From positions 3,038,001 through 3,102,000 of the forward strand of contig NZ_CP108538.1 of NCBI RefSeq assembly GCF_035994185.1: a DNA stretch of 64,000 nucleotides, written 5' to 3'. The position numbers were made by a program, and so were the translations under genes. Within the stretch, counting starts at the first letter, position 1. Every line of letters starts with the position of its first letter. The notes beneath the pieces were generated by a model that saw only the letters and a list, made by a program, of their open reading frames with translations, was not told where the DNA came from and searched no databases. Shown in pieces: positions 27,829 to 36,349 of the stretch. This DNA is from Streptomyces sp. NBC_01217 (GTDB taxonomy: Bacteria; Actinomycetota; Actinomycetes; Streptomycetales; Streptomycetaceae).

Positions 27829-27961
27829 GTATCCACCTGCTCGTCTCTGACGGCTCCGGCCGTCTCAGCGTCTTCGTACCGGGTGGGCGGGGACTCCCCT
27901 GCCCTTCCTATTCATGGACCCTAACGCGCAGGTAGGACAACGCCATCCCGCTTCCGCAACT

Positions 27962-27978
27962 GTTCGCTGGGAGCGCAA
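27962..27978. promoter_or_regulatory. ClgR-like operator upstream of clpP1
   Basis: GTTCGCTGGGAGCGCAA contains the CGCY-N3-RGCG core of ClgR boxes described in actinobacteria (CGCT-GGG-AGCG here). Its position 134 nt before the clpP1 start suits an activator. The match is by eye against a remembered consensus. Confidence 0.65.
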
Positions 27979-28023
27979 GCTCCGCAGTCCGCACAAGGGT
28001 TGCGGGGCACCGTACGCCATACG

Positions 28024-28062
28024 ACGACGGGCTCCGAACGCACAGCGTCCGGAGCCCGTCGT
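28024..28062 (-). terminator. Terminator after tig
   Basis: ACGACGGGCTCCG (28024-28036) and CGGAGCCCGTCGT (28050-28062) pair over 13 bp; the 13-nt loop can form a further ACGC/GCGT stem. It starts 18 nt past the tig stop. Confidence 0.82.
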
Positions 28063-28080
28063 ACGGGTTCAGCGCGAGGC

Positions 28081-29478
28081 TCAGGCCTCGTTCTTCTCCT
28101 CGGTGGCCTCGGCAACGGCCTCGGCGGCACCGTCGGCGGCCTCGACCGTCTCGATGGCCTCCTCCTCGTCGTCCTCCAGCTCGACGACCTCACCGTTGGT
28201 GTCGACGACCTTGGCGGCCTCGACGACCACGGCCAGCGCCTTTCCGCGGGCGACCTCGCCGACGAGCATCGGCACCTGGCCGCCCTCGACGACTGCCTGG
28301 GCGAACTGGTCGGGGCTCATGCCGGAGGAAGCGGCACGCCGCATGAGGTGCTCGGTGAGCTCCTCCTGGTTGACGTTGAGCTTCTCCTTGTTGACGATCT
28401 CGTCCAGGATGAACTGGGTCTTGATGCCCTTGATCGCCTGCTCGGAGGTCTCGGTCTCGAACTCCTCGACGGTCTTGCCCTGGATCTCCAGGTACTTGTC
28501 GAGGGTCAGACCCATCTGGCCGAGCTGGTGGTGCTCCAGGTTGTGCTTGCGGGTCTGGATCTCGTCCGCGAGCAGCTTCTCCGGGATCGGCACCTCGGCC
28601 AGCTTCAGCAGCTCGTCGAGGACGCGCTCCTGGGCCTGGGTGGCCTGGTCGTACTGCTTGGTGTTCTCGAGGCGCTTTCGGCTGTCCGCCTTCAGCTCGT
28701 CGAGGGTGTCGAACTCGCTCGCCATCTGGGCGAACTCGTCGTCAAGCTCGGGGAGCTCACGGGCGGCGACGGCGGTGACCTTGACGGTGACCTCGGCCTC
28801 CTTGCCCTCGGCCGAGCCGCCCTTCAGCTCGGAGGTGAAGGTGGCCTCGCCACCCGCCTCCAGGCCGGTGACGGCGGCGTCGATGCCGTCGAGGAGCTCG
28901 CCGGAACCGATGGTGTACGAGACACCGTCGGCCACGCCGTCCTCCAGGACCTCGCCGTCGACCTTGGCCTGCAGGTCGATCGTCACGACGTCGCCCTCGG
29001 CGGCGGCGCGCTCGACCGGGTTGGTGGAGGCGAAGCGCTCGCGGAGCTGCTCCACGGCCTTCTCGATGTCCTCGTCGCTGACCTCGAGGGCGTCGACGGT
29101 GACCTCGATGCCGGAGTAGTCCGGGATCTCGATCTCGGGGCGTACGTCAACCTCGGCGGTGAAGGCCAGCAGCTCGCCGTCCTTCAGCTCGGTGATGTCG
29201 ACCTCGGGCTGGCCGAGGACGTTGAGCTCACCCTCGTTGACAGCCTCGGTGTAGAACTTCGGGAGGGCGTCGTTGACGGCCTCCTCCAGCACCGCACCGC
29301 GGCCGAACCGCTGGTCGATGACCCGGGCGGGGATCTTGCCCTTGCGGAAGCCCTTCACCGTGACCTGCTGGTTGATCTTCTTGTACGCCGCGTCGAGGCT
29401 GTCCTTGAGCTCCTCGAAGGGCACCTCGACAGTGAGCCGAACCCGGGTCGGGTTCAGGGTCTCCACGGCGCTCTTCAC
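28081..29478 (-). CDS. tig: Trigger factor, ribosome-associated chaperone
   Basis: 465 residues. The ribosome-docking signature GFRKGKIP lies near residue 45, followed by an FKBP-type PPIase domain (about 155-235) and the helical chaperone C-domain, ending in an acidic tail ([19 protein letters not shown]). It binds nascent chains at the exit tunnel. The start is GTG 29478 ([13 protein letters not shown]), with AAGGAGA 7 nt upstream; the frame runs open further up without family sequence. It is next to clpP1, as in many bacteria. Confidence 0.96.
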   Translation of the reverse strand: MKSAVETLNPTRVRLTVEVPFEELKDSLDAAYKKINQQVTVKGFRKGKIPARVIDQRFGRGAVLEEAVNDALPKFYTEAVNEGELNVLGQPEVDITELKDGELLAFTAEVDVRPEIEIPDYSGIEVTVDALEVSDEDIEKAVEQLRERFASTNPVERAAAEGDVVTIDLQAKVDGEVLEDGVADGVSYTIGSGELLDGIDAAVTGLEAGGEATFTSELKGGSAEGKEAEVTVKVTAVAARELPELDDEFAQMASEFDTLDELKADSRKRLENTKQYDQATQAQERVLDELLKLAEVPIPEKLLADEIQTRKHNLEHHQLGQMGLTLDKYLEIQGKTVEEFETETSEQAIKGIKTQFILDEIVNKEKLNVNQEELTEHLMRRAASSGMSPDQFAQAVVEGGQVPMLVGEVARGKALAVVVEAAKVVDTNGEVVELEDDEEEAIETVEAADGAAEAVAEATEEKNEA

Positions 29479-29583
29479 GGTTCGGTCTCCTTGTGGCTGA
29501 CTTCTTGGGGTTCTGCTCCGCCGCACGGGAGGCGGCTTCGCGGACCGAGCCCGGTACATCAGACACACGGGCACGCATTTTGC

Positions 29584-29614
29584 ATAGTAACGGCAAGGAG
29601 ACGGACTCCCACAA
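29584..29614 (-). promoter_or_regulatory. Candidate tig promoter
   Basis: On the minus strand TTGTGG (29609-29614) and TACTAT (29584-29589) are separated by 19 nt, slightly long for a vegetative promoter. They lie about 105 nt upstream of the tig GTG, directly after a tandem repeat that abuts tRNA-Pro. Confidence 0.45.
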
Positions 29615-29652
29615 TGCGATCTTGCCGGTGGTCTGCGATCTTGCCGGTGGTC
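29615..29652. repeat. Tandem 19-bp duplication at the 3' end of tRNA-Pro
   Basis: TGCGATCTTGCCGGTGGTC occurs twice in a row (29615-29633 and 29634-29652). The last five bases of the second copy (GGTC with the flanking T, reading GACCA on the minus strand) are the 3' end of the tRNA-Pro gene, so the duplication places a second GACCA beyond the tRNA. Confidence 0.85.
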
Positions 29653-29724
29653 GGGGTGGCCGGATTCGAACCGACGACCTTCCGCTCCCAAAGCGGACGC
29701 GCTACCAAGCTGCGCCACACCCCG
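29648..29724 (-). tRNA. tRNA-Pro (anticodon TGG)
   Basis: Read on the minus strand, acceptor CGGGGTG pairs with CACCCCG, followed by discriminator A and an encoded CCA. The anticodon arm TCCGC-TTTGGGA-GCGGA gives anticodon TGG, and the T-arm carries GGTTCGAATCC. 77 nt including CCA. It lies upstream of tig in the same direction, with a divergent tRNA-Gly on the other side. Confidence 0.95.
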
Positions 29725-29891
29725 TCGGTGCGACACGTAGGGTACATGCAGAAAGGCAGTCCATTGGCCGGATTGCGCGGGCCGCACCGAACGCGGCACC
29801 GGGTGACCGCAATCGGGTGTGCGGGCAGCGTCCGCGACCCGCTACGATGCTTCTCGTTGCCGCTGGTCCCCGGACCTGCGGTGCGGTGCTT

Positions 29892-29965
29892 GCGGGCGTA
29901 GCTCAATGGTAGAGCCCTAGTCTTCCAAACTAGCTACGCGGGTTCGATTCCCGTCGCCCGCTCCA
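29892..29965 (+). tRNA. tRNA-Gly (anticodon TCC)
   Basis: Acceptor GCGGGCG pairs with CGCCCGC, discriminator T, encoded CCA at 29963-29965. The anticodon arm CTAGT-CTTCCAA-ACTAG gives TCC, and the T-arm reads GGGTTCGATTCCC. A TACGAT hexamer at 29842-29847 is a plausible -10 for a precursor starting about 40 nt upstream. Confidence 0.95.
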
Positions 29966-30057
29966 TGCCTGGGCCCGGCCCGACGGATTCCTCGTCGCGC
30001 CGGGCCTTGTGCGTTCCGCCCGAGTCCTGTCGGGCCGCCTGATCCGGCTCGGCCGGA

Positions 30058-30252
30058 TCAGAAGGTGATCTGGTTGATGGTCTCCGCTATCGAGTTCATG
30101 AACCTGTTGATCGACGGCGCCATGCCGGTCGATGCCAGGAAGAAGCCGAAGAGCACCGCGACGATCGCGGGCCCCGGCTTGATGGAGCCACCTCGGATCA
30201 GGACCACCAGGATGATCGCAAAAAGAAGCACCACAGACAGTGAAATGGCCAC
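30058..30252 (-). CDS. Small hydrophobic membrane protein
   Basis: 64 residues with two membrane segments (ISLSVVLLFAIILVVLI and GPAIVAVLFGFFLASTG) and a short polar C-terminus (APSINRFMNSIAETINQITF). The GTG start has an AAGGGTG ribosome site 9 nt upstream, which supports translation. No named family is recognised. It stands alone between tRNA-Gly and a long non-coding region. Confidence 0.72.
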   Translation of the reverse strand: MAISLSVVLLFAIILVVLIRGGSIKPGPAIVAVLFGFFLASTGMAPSINRFMNSIAETINQITF

Positions 30253-30832
30253 GACTGATCACACCCTTGGTCGGTCCGCCTTGCCGGCCCGGAGGCGTGC
30301 GGCCGAGCACTCCTCCGTTCCGTCCATCGTGCCACCAACTCCCCTGTGGTCGCTGCCAGGTGACGGATCGAACGGACGGGATCGCGCCATCCTTGCGCCC
30401 CGCGTGCGCCCGGGGCGCACGGCCGCACGAGGGGTGGCACGGGACCCCGCCGAGGGGCGGCAGGGCCCCACCGAGGTCCCGCACACCTGTGGGTGAACTG
30501 TGAATCAAATAATCGCAACAACGCGCAACCGTGATGATTTCCATATCCACACACTTCATTCACACTCAATTCCAAGGCCCGAGTGCGACGAAATTCACCT
30601 CCCCCGACAGACTGCCGATATGCCCTATTTAATAGGTATGAATCTGGGCATAGTGGGCGGTTTTCACCGGTTTCGCTTTTGATTGGACGCGAACACGCAA
30701 TATCCGTGGGCGGTTTTACGCATTGCAATCGAGACGTCTATGGTGCTTTAGATGTTCCACGCTCCGAACGCATTCAAGAGGGCCCCGCTCCCATCGGCGA
30801 CCCGGGAGTCGGAGCCCAGACGCCAAGGGACG
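30253..30832 (+). promoter_or_regulatory. Long intergenic region with repeats upstream of the acyltransferase gene
   Basis: 580 nt without a convincing gene; 30500-30750 is markedly AT-rich. It holds an inverted repeat TATGCCC (30619-30625) / GGGCATA (30646-30652) enclosing a smaller palindrome CCTATTTAATAGG (30624-30636), and two direct copies of GTGGGCGGTTTT (30653-30664 and 30706-30717) 53 bp apart, about five helical turns. TTGCAA at 30723 with TTTAGA 18 nt later could be a promoter for the acyltransferase gene. Confidence 0.5.
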
Positions 30833-31906
30833 ATGACCGCCACCGCGCCACCCCCCGCACCGGTGGCGAAAAAGCCTCCGGCCGCCGCCGCGGCGAAGAA
30901 GCGCGACGCCTACTTCGACAACGTCAAATATCTGGCCATCGTGCTCGTCGCGGTGGCGCACTCGTGGGAACCGGTGATGGACGGCAGCCGGACCGCCCGG
31001 GCGCTGTACATGGTGGCTTACACCTTTCACATGCCGGCGTTCATCATCGTCTCCGGCTACTTCTCCCGCTCGTTCGACATGTCCCCTGCCAAGGTGAAAC
31101 GCCTGGTCACCGGCGTCGCCGTGCCCTATGTGGTGTTCGAGACCGCGTATTCGCTGTTCAAGCGGTACGTGGGCGACGCGCCCGGTCATCCGGTCAGCCT
31201 GGTCGACCCCTGGTATCTCACCTGGTTCCTGGCCGCGCTGTTCGTCTGGCGGATCACCACACCGCTGTGGAAAGCGCTGCGCCATCCGCTGCCGGTGGCA
31301 CTCGTCATCGCCGTGCTCGCCTCGTTCTCCCCGACGATCGGCGATGATCTCGATCTCCAGCGCGTTCTGCAGTTCCTGCCGTTCTTCGTGCTCGGACTCC
31401 AGCTGAGGCCCGAGCATTTCCGACTCGTCCGCAGGCGTGAGGTGCGGATGCTCGCGCTCCCGCTGTTCGCCGGGGCGCTTGCGTTCGCCTACTGGGCGGC
31501 GCCGCGGATGCAGCTGGGCTGGTTCTACCGCAGCAACAGCGCGCCGGAGATGGGCGCCCCGTGGTGGTCCGGTGCCGTGATGACGGTGGCGATGTTCGGC
31601 TGCGCGCTGCTGCTCACCATCGGGTTCCTGGCCTGGGTGCCGCGCCGCCACATGTGGTTCACCGTGCTCGGCGCCGGGACGATCTGCGGCTATCTGCTGC
31701 ACGGATTCCTGATCAAGGGAGCCGGATACGCCGGGGTGTTCGACATCTACGGCTGGCTCTCGCAGCCCCTCGGCCTGGTCCTCGTCTCACTGGTCGCGGC
31801 CGCCGCGGTGACAGTGATGTGTACGCCACCGGTGCGGCGGGCGCTGCGCCCGGTGACCGAGCCGGACATGGACTGGGCGTTCCGGCGCGCTGCGGTGCGA
31901 CTCTGA
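30833..31906 (+). CDS. Acyltransferase family 3 integral membrane protein
   Basis: 357 residues with about ten transmembrane helices. After a Pro/Ala/Lys-rich cytoplasmic N-terminus comes RDAYFDNVKYLAIVLVAVAHSW, the family-3 opening with the candidate catalytic His in VAHSW, then FHMPAFIIVSGYFSRS and WYLTWFLAALFVWR, which are typical of this family. Such proteins move acetyl or other acyl groups to surface polysaccharides or secreted molecules; the acceptor is unknown. I chose ATG 30833 because AAGGGA precedes it, though closely; an upstream in-frame ATG at 30752 has no ribosome site. The stop overlaps a small inverted repeat CTGATCC/GGATCAG (31903-31920) shared with the convergent HD gene. 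Confidence 0.88.
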   Translation: MTATAPPPAPVAKKPPAAAAAKKRDAYFDNVKYLAIVLVAVAHSWEPVMDGSRTARALYMVAYTFHMPAFIIVSGYFSRSFDMSPAKVKRLVTGVAVPYVVFETAYSLFKRYVGDAPGHPVSLVDPWYLTWFLAALFVWRITTPLWKALRHPLPVALVIAVLASFSPTIGDDLDLQRVLQFLPFFVLGLQLRPEHFRLVRRREVRMLALPLFAGALAFAYWAAPRMQLGWFYRSNSAPEMGAPWWSGAVMTVAMFGCALLLTIGFLAWVPRRHMWFTVLGAGTICGYLLHGFLIKGAGYAGVFDIYGWLSQPLGLVLVSLVAAAAVTVMCTPPVRRALRPVTEPDMDWAFRRAAVRL

Positions 31907-31916
31907 TCCGGGTGGA

Positions 31917-32423
31917 TCAGTCCTTCGCCGTGTTGGCTTGAACCGATTGCTCGGCGGACGGTTCCCCCGGGGTGAGCCCGAGCAGCCCCCGTACCTGCGC
32001 ATACTTCTCGGCCAGTCGGGTACGGGTCGCCGGTTCCAGTACGGCGAGGCGGGCCGGGTCGGCGTTGTGTGCCAGGTCGGACTCCTTGATCAGCAGGGCG
32101 CCCGGGGCGGCGAGAATGCGCCGGGTGTACGAGCCGAGGTCCTCGCCGTCACGTTTGGTGACGGCGAGGACCATGTCCTTGACCTGCTGCGGCAGCGCGG
32201 CACCGGCCAGCCATTGCGCCGACAGCGCGTCGTCCTCGACCGCGTCGTGCAGCCAGGCCGCGGCGATCTGTTCCTCGCTGCCGCCCCTGATCCGTACGCC
32301 CTCCGCGACGGCGGCGAGATGCTCGGCGTACGGGCGTCCCGCCTTGTCCCGCTGGTCGGCGTGGGCCTTGCGGGCGATCGCCTCGACTTCGGCCAGGGTC
32401 AGATGTGCGTGCGGCGCGGTCAT
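31917..32423 (-). CDS. HD-domain phosphohydrolase (RelA/SpoT-hydrolase-like)
   Basis: 168-residue stand-alone HD protein. The metal-binding residues appear as PYAEHLAAVAE, AAWLHDAVEDD (the HD pair) and SDLAHNADPAR. This arrangement resembles small (p)ppGpp hydrolases of the Mesh1/SpoT type, though specificity cannot be proven from sequence. The ATG at 32423 has a GGGG-type site just upstream. It is convergent with the acyltransferase gene and divergent from the antiporter. Confidence 0.85.
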   Translation of the reverse strand: MTAPHAHLTLAEVEAIARKAHADQRDKAGRPYAEHLAAVAEGVRIRGGSEEQIAAAWLHDAVEDDALSAQWLAGAALPQQVKDMVLAVTKRDGEDLGSYTRRILAAPGALLIKESDLAHNADPARLAVLEPATRTRLAEKYAQVRGLLGLTPGEPSAEQSVQANTAKD

Positions 32424-32588
32424 GGCCCCGACTCTACGGATGTGCGGCCGCTGCGCGCGGGGCCGCACGGGTGGGCATAGTTCCGACATCAATCGTTCGG
32501 TAAACTAATTACTGACGATTCCTTGACGCTCTCTTGACCTATCTATCGAAGGATCAGGCTCATCGGACACGCAGACACGCTCATCGCC

Positions 32589-33728
32589 ATGGGCGGCGCC
32601 TTCCTCGCCGCCGCCGTCCTCGCCCGCGTCGGCAGACGCATCGGGCTGCCGACCATCCCCCTGTTCATCCTGGCCGGGATCCTCCTCGGCCCGCACACGC
32701 CCGGCATCGTGCTCGTCGCCGACCCGCACGACCTGGAGATGCTCTCGGCACTCGGTCTGGTGCTGCTGCTCTTCTACCTCGGCCTCGAATTCCACCTCGA
32801 CGACCTCAAGGCCGGCGGCCGCAGGATGGCGCTCGCCGGTGGCACCTATCTCGCCCTGAACGTGGGCGCCGGGCTCGGCTTCGGCTTCGCGCTGGGCTGG
32901 GGCACGTCCGAGGCGCTGGTCCTCGCCGGTGTGCTGGGCATCTCGTCGTCGGCCATCGTCACCAAGGTCCTGGTCGACCTGGGCCGGATCGGCAATTCGG
33001 AGACCAAGCCGATCCTCGGCATCATCGTCGTCGAGGACGTGTTCCTCGCCCTCTATCTGGCCGCCCTGCAGCCGATCCTGTCGGGCGCCGACAGCCTCTC
33101 CGCCGCGGCGGTGGACGGCGGCAAGGCCTTCGGCTTCCTGCTGCTGCTCGCCCTGGCCGCCCGGTTCGGCACCAGGGTCATCGGCAGGCTGCTCAACACC
33201 CGTGACGACGAGCTCCTCGTCATCTCCTTCCTCGGCGCCGCGGTCCTCGTGGCCGGCGTCTCGGAGTGGTTCGGGGTCGCGGACGCGATCGGCGCCTTCA
33301 TGGTCGGTCTGATGCTCGGCAGTACGTCCTCCGGCACCCGCATCCTCAAGCTGGTCCACCCGCTGCGCGACGCCTTCGGTGCGATCTTCTTCTTCGCCTT
33401 CGGCCTCTCCATCAACCCGGGCGATCTGCCGACCGTCCTGTGGCCGGTGCTGGCGGCCGTCGCGGTGACCCTCGCCATGAACGTCGTCGCCGGACTCGCC
33501 GCCGCCAAGGTGTACGCGTTCGGCCCGCAGGCCACGGCGAACATCTCCACCACGCTCGTGGCCCGCGGCGAATTCGCCCTGATCCTCGCCACGATGGCGG
33601 CGGCCGCGGGGCTGGACGAGCGGCTCTCCCCGTTCATCGCCGGATACGTGCTCCTCCTCGCGGTCCTCGCGCCGCTGGCCGCCGGGAAGTCACACCTTTT
33701 GGCGCGCGTCCTGCCCACGTTCCGGTGA
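32589..33728 (+). CDS. Kef-type cation/proton antiporter (CPA2)
   Basis: 379 residues from the only canonical start (ATG 32589). Twelve or so membrane helices of the Na+/H+ exchanger fold: GLPTIPLFILAGILLGPHTPG, LLLLFYLGLEF, ISSSAIVTKVLVDLG, IIVVEDVFLALYL and the DAIGAFMVGLMLG segment. There is no TrkA-N/RCK domain. Starting at MGGAFLAAAV truncates the first helix and lacks a ribosome site. An AAGGA lies 8 nt before an in-frame ATC at 32562, giving IGHADTLIA ahead of it and a complete first helix, so translation probably begins at that AUC. An in-frame TGA at 32535 rules out anything further upstream. Confidence 0.88.
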   Translation: MGGAFLAAAVLARVGRRIGLPTIPLFILAGILLGPHTPGIVLVADPHDLEMLSALGLVLLLFYLGLEFHLDDLKAGGRRMALAGGTYLALNVGAGLGFGFALGWGTSEALVLAGVLGISSSAIVTKVLVDLGRIGNSETKPILGIIVVEDVFLALYLAALQPILSGADSLSAAAVDGGKAFGFLLLLALAARFGTRVIGRLLNTRDDELLVISFLGAAVLVAGVSEWFGVADAIGAFMVGLMLGSTSSGTRILKLVHPLRDAFGAIFFFAFGLSINPGDLPTVLWPVLAAVAVTLAMNVVAGLAAAKVYAFGPQATANISTTLVARGEFALILATMAAAAGLDERLSPFIAGYVLLLAVLAPLAAGKSHLLARVLPTFR

Positions 33729-33779
33729 GGCGCCGACCGCCCTTGACGTACGCCCGGTTCGGGCCGTTCGCGTACGGGT

Positions 33780-34925
33780 TCAGGACCTGCGTGACAACAG
33801 CAGCAGCGCCCGGTCGTCGTTGACGTCCTTGGCGCATGCCTCGATCAGATGCCAGGCCGCGCCCTCGAAACCGGTGGCGACATAGCGGTCGGCCTCACCG
33901 GTCAACCGGTCGATGCCCTCCGCGATGTCGCGGTCGGACGCCTCGACCAGGCCGTCCGTGAACAGCATCAGTACGTCGCCGGGGGCCAACGAGCCCTTCA
34001 CTGCGTCGAACTGCGCCCCGTCGTACACCCCGAGCAGCGGGCCCTCCGCCACCATCTCCTCCCACTGGCCGCTGCCCGAGTGGAGCTGCAGGGCAGGCGG
34101 GTGGCCCGCCGAGAGGAGTTCGTAGTCGCCCGATTCGAGATCCAGGACCAGATGGATCGAGGTGGCGAAACCCTCGTCCCAGTCCTGACGCAGCAGATAG
34201 GCGTTGGCCGCCGGGAGGAAGCCGTTCGGGGGCAGCGAGCCGAGGAGGCCGCCGAAGGCGCCGGACAGCAGCAGGGCGCGGGAGCCCGCGTCCATGCCCT
34301 TGCCGGAGACATCGGTGAGGACCGCCTCCAGGGTGCGTCCGCCGTTGGTACGGGCGGCGACGACGAAGTCACCGGAGAAGGACTGACCGCCCGCCGGGCG
34401 CAGCGCCATCTCGCGGTGCCAGCCCTGCGGCAGCCGGGGCAGTGCGCTCTGCACCCTGATGCGTTCGCGCAGGTCGAAGAGCATCGTGCCGCCGCGCCGC
34501 CACGGCACGCCGACTCTGGCCCGGAACTGGGCGAGGACCAGCCCGAAGAAGCCGCAGGCCGCGACCACCAGCACGATGCCGGGCGTCACCCGGGCCGGGC
34601 CGTCCTCGTACGGGCCGAGTCCGAGCGACTCCACGATCAGGGCGGTGGCGGCGGTCGCGTACAGACCCAGCAGGCTCGCGGGCCGCAGCAGCAGACCGCC
34701 CGCGACGATCGGCAGCACGAGCGCGGCCGGTGAGCACCACACCGGATTCAGCAGGGTGGCGCAGGTGATGGCCGGAATGGTCAGCAGCAGACCGGCCAGC
34801 GCGATCCAGTCCGATCCGTCGCCGCGGAAGTAGTCGACACCGGACTTGCGCAGCGCGATGCGTACCCGGTGCGCCGATTTCCGCAATCGGGCCGGGTACG
34901 AGTCTGCTCCTGTGCGACGGGCCAT
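33780..34925 (-). CDS. Membrane-anchored SpoIIE-type PP2C phosphatase
   Basis: 381 residues. The N-terminal third has three to four membrane helices (IALAGLLLTIPAITC, ALVLPIVAGGLLL, ATAATALIVESLGLG, GIVLVVAACGFFGLVLA), and the C-terminal domain is a serine/threonine phosphatase with metal-binding motifs FSGDFVVAA, TDVSGKGMDAG and MLFTDGLVEASD. Such proteins act on anti-sigma-factor antagonists in Streptomyces. The ATG start has AAGG 8 nt upstream. It is convergent with the antiporter and divergent from the Eis-like acetyltransferase. Confidence 0.92.
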   Translation of the reverse strand: MARRTGADSYPARLRKSAHRVRIALRKSGVDYFRGDGSDWIALAGLLLTIPAITCATLLNPVWCSPAALVLPIVAGGLLLRPASLLGLYATAATALIVESLGLGPYEDGPARVTPGIVLVVAACGFFGLVLAQFRARVGVPWRRGGTMLFDLRERIRVQSALPRLPQGWHREMALRPAGGQSFSGDFVVAARTNGGRTLEAVLTDVSGKGMDAGSRALLLSGAFGGLLGSLPPNGFLPAANAYLLRQDWDEGFATSIHLVLDLESGDYELLSAGHPPALQLHSGSGQWEEMVAEGPLLGVYDGAQFDAVKGSLAPGDVLMLFTDGLVEASDRDIAEGIDRLTGEADRYVATGFEGAAWHLIEACAKDVNDDRALLLLSRRS

Positions 34926-35029
34926 TGCGGGGACCTTATCTACCCGACCGCCTCCGGTGCAGGGGGACCCCGTGACAATGTGTTCGAAATCGGGTCGACC
35001 GGCCGTCGTACCCCTGATAGGCATGGCCC

Positions 35030-36262
35030 ATGACTACTGAGCTTCGTGTGTTGCGGCCGTCCGAATGGAACGAATGGTTCGAGTGTCTGGAGCTCGCGTT
35101 CGGCGGTGTCGCGGAGCCTGCGGAGCAGCGTGAGCTGGACGAGCAGCTGACCGAGCACAGGCGGTCGATCGGAATCTGGGACGGCACCGATGTCGTCGCC
35201 ACCGCCGGGGCGTTCAGCTTCCGGGTCGCCGTGCCGGGCGGGGCGCTGGTGCCCGCCGCCGGGGTCACGATGGTGAGTGTCGCGTCCACCCACCGCAGGC
35301 GCGGACTGCTGACCTCGATGATGCGCCGGCAGCTCGACGACGTCCGGGCGCTGGGTGAGCCGATCGCCGTGCTGACGGCGTCCGAACCGGTGATCTACGG
35401 CCGGTTCGGATACGGCGCCGCCTCGCGCCAGATGTCCCTGACGATCGACACGGACCGGGTGCGGCTGACGGTGCCCGAGGGCACGGACGAGGTACGCCTG
35501 CGCCACGCGAAGCCGGACGAGGCGGTGGCCGCGTGCGAGGGCGTGTACGAGCAGCTGGTGGCCGGCCGTCCAGGCACACCGGCCCATGGGCCCGGCTGGG
35601 AACAAAAGCCGTTGGTGGACCCGGTGAGTTCCCGGCAGGGCGGTTCGGCGCAGCAGTGCGTGCTGGCGGAGCGGGACGGGGAGATCGTCGGCTGTGTGAC
35701 GTATCGCATCAAGCCGGAGTGGGACTTGTCCGGGCCCAAGGGCACGGTCACGGTGAACGACCTCGCGGCGCTGGATCCGGCGGCGTACGCGACGTTGTGG
35801 CGGTTCGTCTTCGAGATCGACCTGACGTCGACGGTCGAGGCGCGGAACCGGCCGGTCGACGACGCGGTGCTGCACCTGGTGTCGGATGTGCGGCGGTGCA
35901 ACATCCGGATCCGCGACTCGCTCCATGTGCGGCTGGTGGAGCTGGGGGCGGCGCTGGAGGCGCGGGCGTACCGGGCGCCGGTGGACGTGGTGTTCGAGGT
36001 CGAGGACGCGTTCTGCCCCTGGAACGCGGGGCGTTGGCGGCTCACGGGCGACGCGAAGGGTGCCGCGTCGTGCCGCCGGACCGATGATGCGGCCGATCTC
36101 GCGCTTTCGGTACGGGAGTTGGGCTCGGCGTATCTGGGCGGCGAGTCGCTGAGCGCGCTGGCCCTGGCCGGACGGGTTCGGGAGCTGCGGGCGGGCGCGC
36201 TGGCGGAGGCGTCCCTGGCGTTCTCCTCGGACGCGGCGCCGTGGCTGCCCCGGGGGTTCTAG
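35030..36262 (+). CDS. Eis-like GNAT N-acetyltransferase
   Basis: 410 residues, the size of the Eis family of multi-acetylating aminoglycoside acetyltransferases. An N-terminal GNAT domain has the acetyl-CoA loop VSVASTHRRRGLLTSMMR and the family motif SEPVIYGRFGYG; a second degenerate GNAT domain and a C-terminal sterol-carrier-like domain with the terminal carboxylate (PWLPRGF) follow. Substrate not known. No ribosome site precedes the ATG, and a TGATAG hexamer (35015-35020) ends 9 nt before it, so the message may be leaderless. Confidence 0.9.
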   Translation: MTTELRVLRPSEWNEWFECLELAFGGVAEPAEQRELDEQLTEHRRSIGIWDGTDVVATAGAFSFRVAVPGGALVPAAGVTMVSVASTHRRRGLLTSMMRRQLDDVRALGEPIAVLTASEPVIYGRFGYGAASRQMSLTIDTDRVRLTVPEGTDEVRLRHAKPDEAVAACEGVYEQLVAGRPGTPAHGPGWEQKPLVDPVSSRQGGSAQQCVLAERDGEIVGCVTYRIKPEWDLSGPKGTVTVNDLAALDPAAYATLWRFVFEIDLTSTVEARNRPVDDAVLHLVSDVRRCNIRIRDSLHVRLVELGAALEARAYRAPVDVVFEVEDAFCPWNAGRWRLTGDAKGAASCRRTDDAADLALSVRELGSAYLGGESLSALALAGRVRELRAGALAEASLAFSSDAAPWLPRGF

Positions 36263-36349
36263 GGGCGCGGCGTCCGCCCGGCGGGCGCGGCCGAGACCCG
36301 AGGGCCTCTCGTTTGGATCTTGCCGGACTCGCGTGCCCCGGCACCGCGC

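Noticed and set aside
29615..29724. Integrative-element attachment site at tRNA-Pro
   Set aside because: Repeat copies are directly adjacent with no element between them, and no integrase or phage gene is in the window.
30752..30832. Upstream start for the acyltransferase gene (ATG 30752)
   Set aside because: No ribosome site, and the extra 27 residues do not resemble the family; an AAGGGA precedes ATG 30833.
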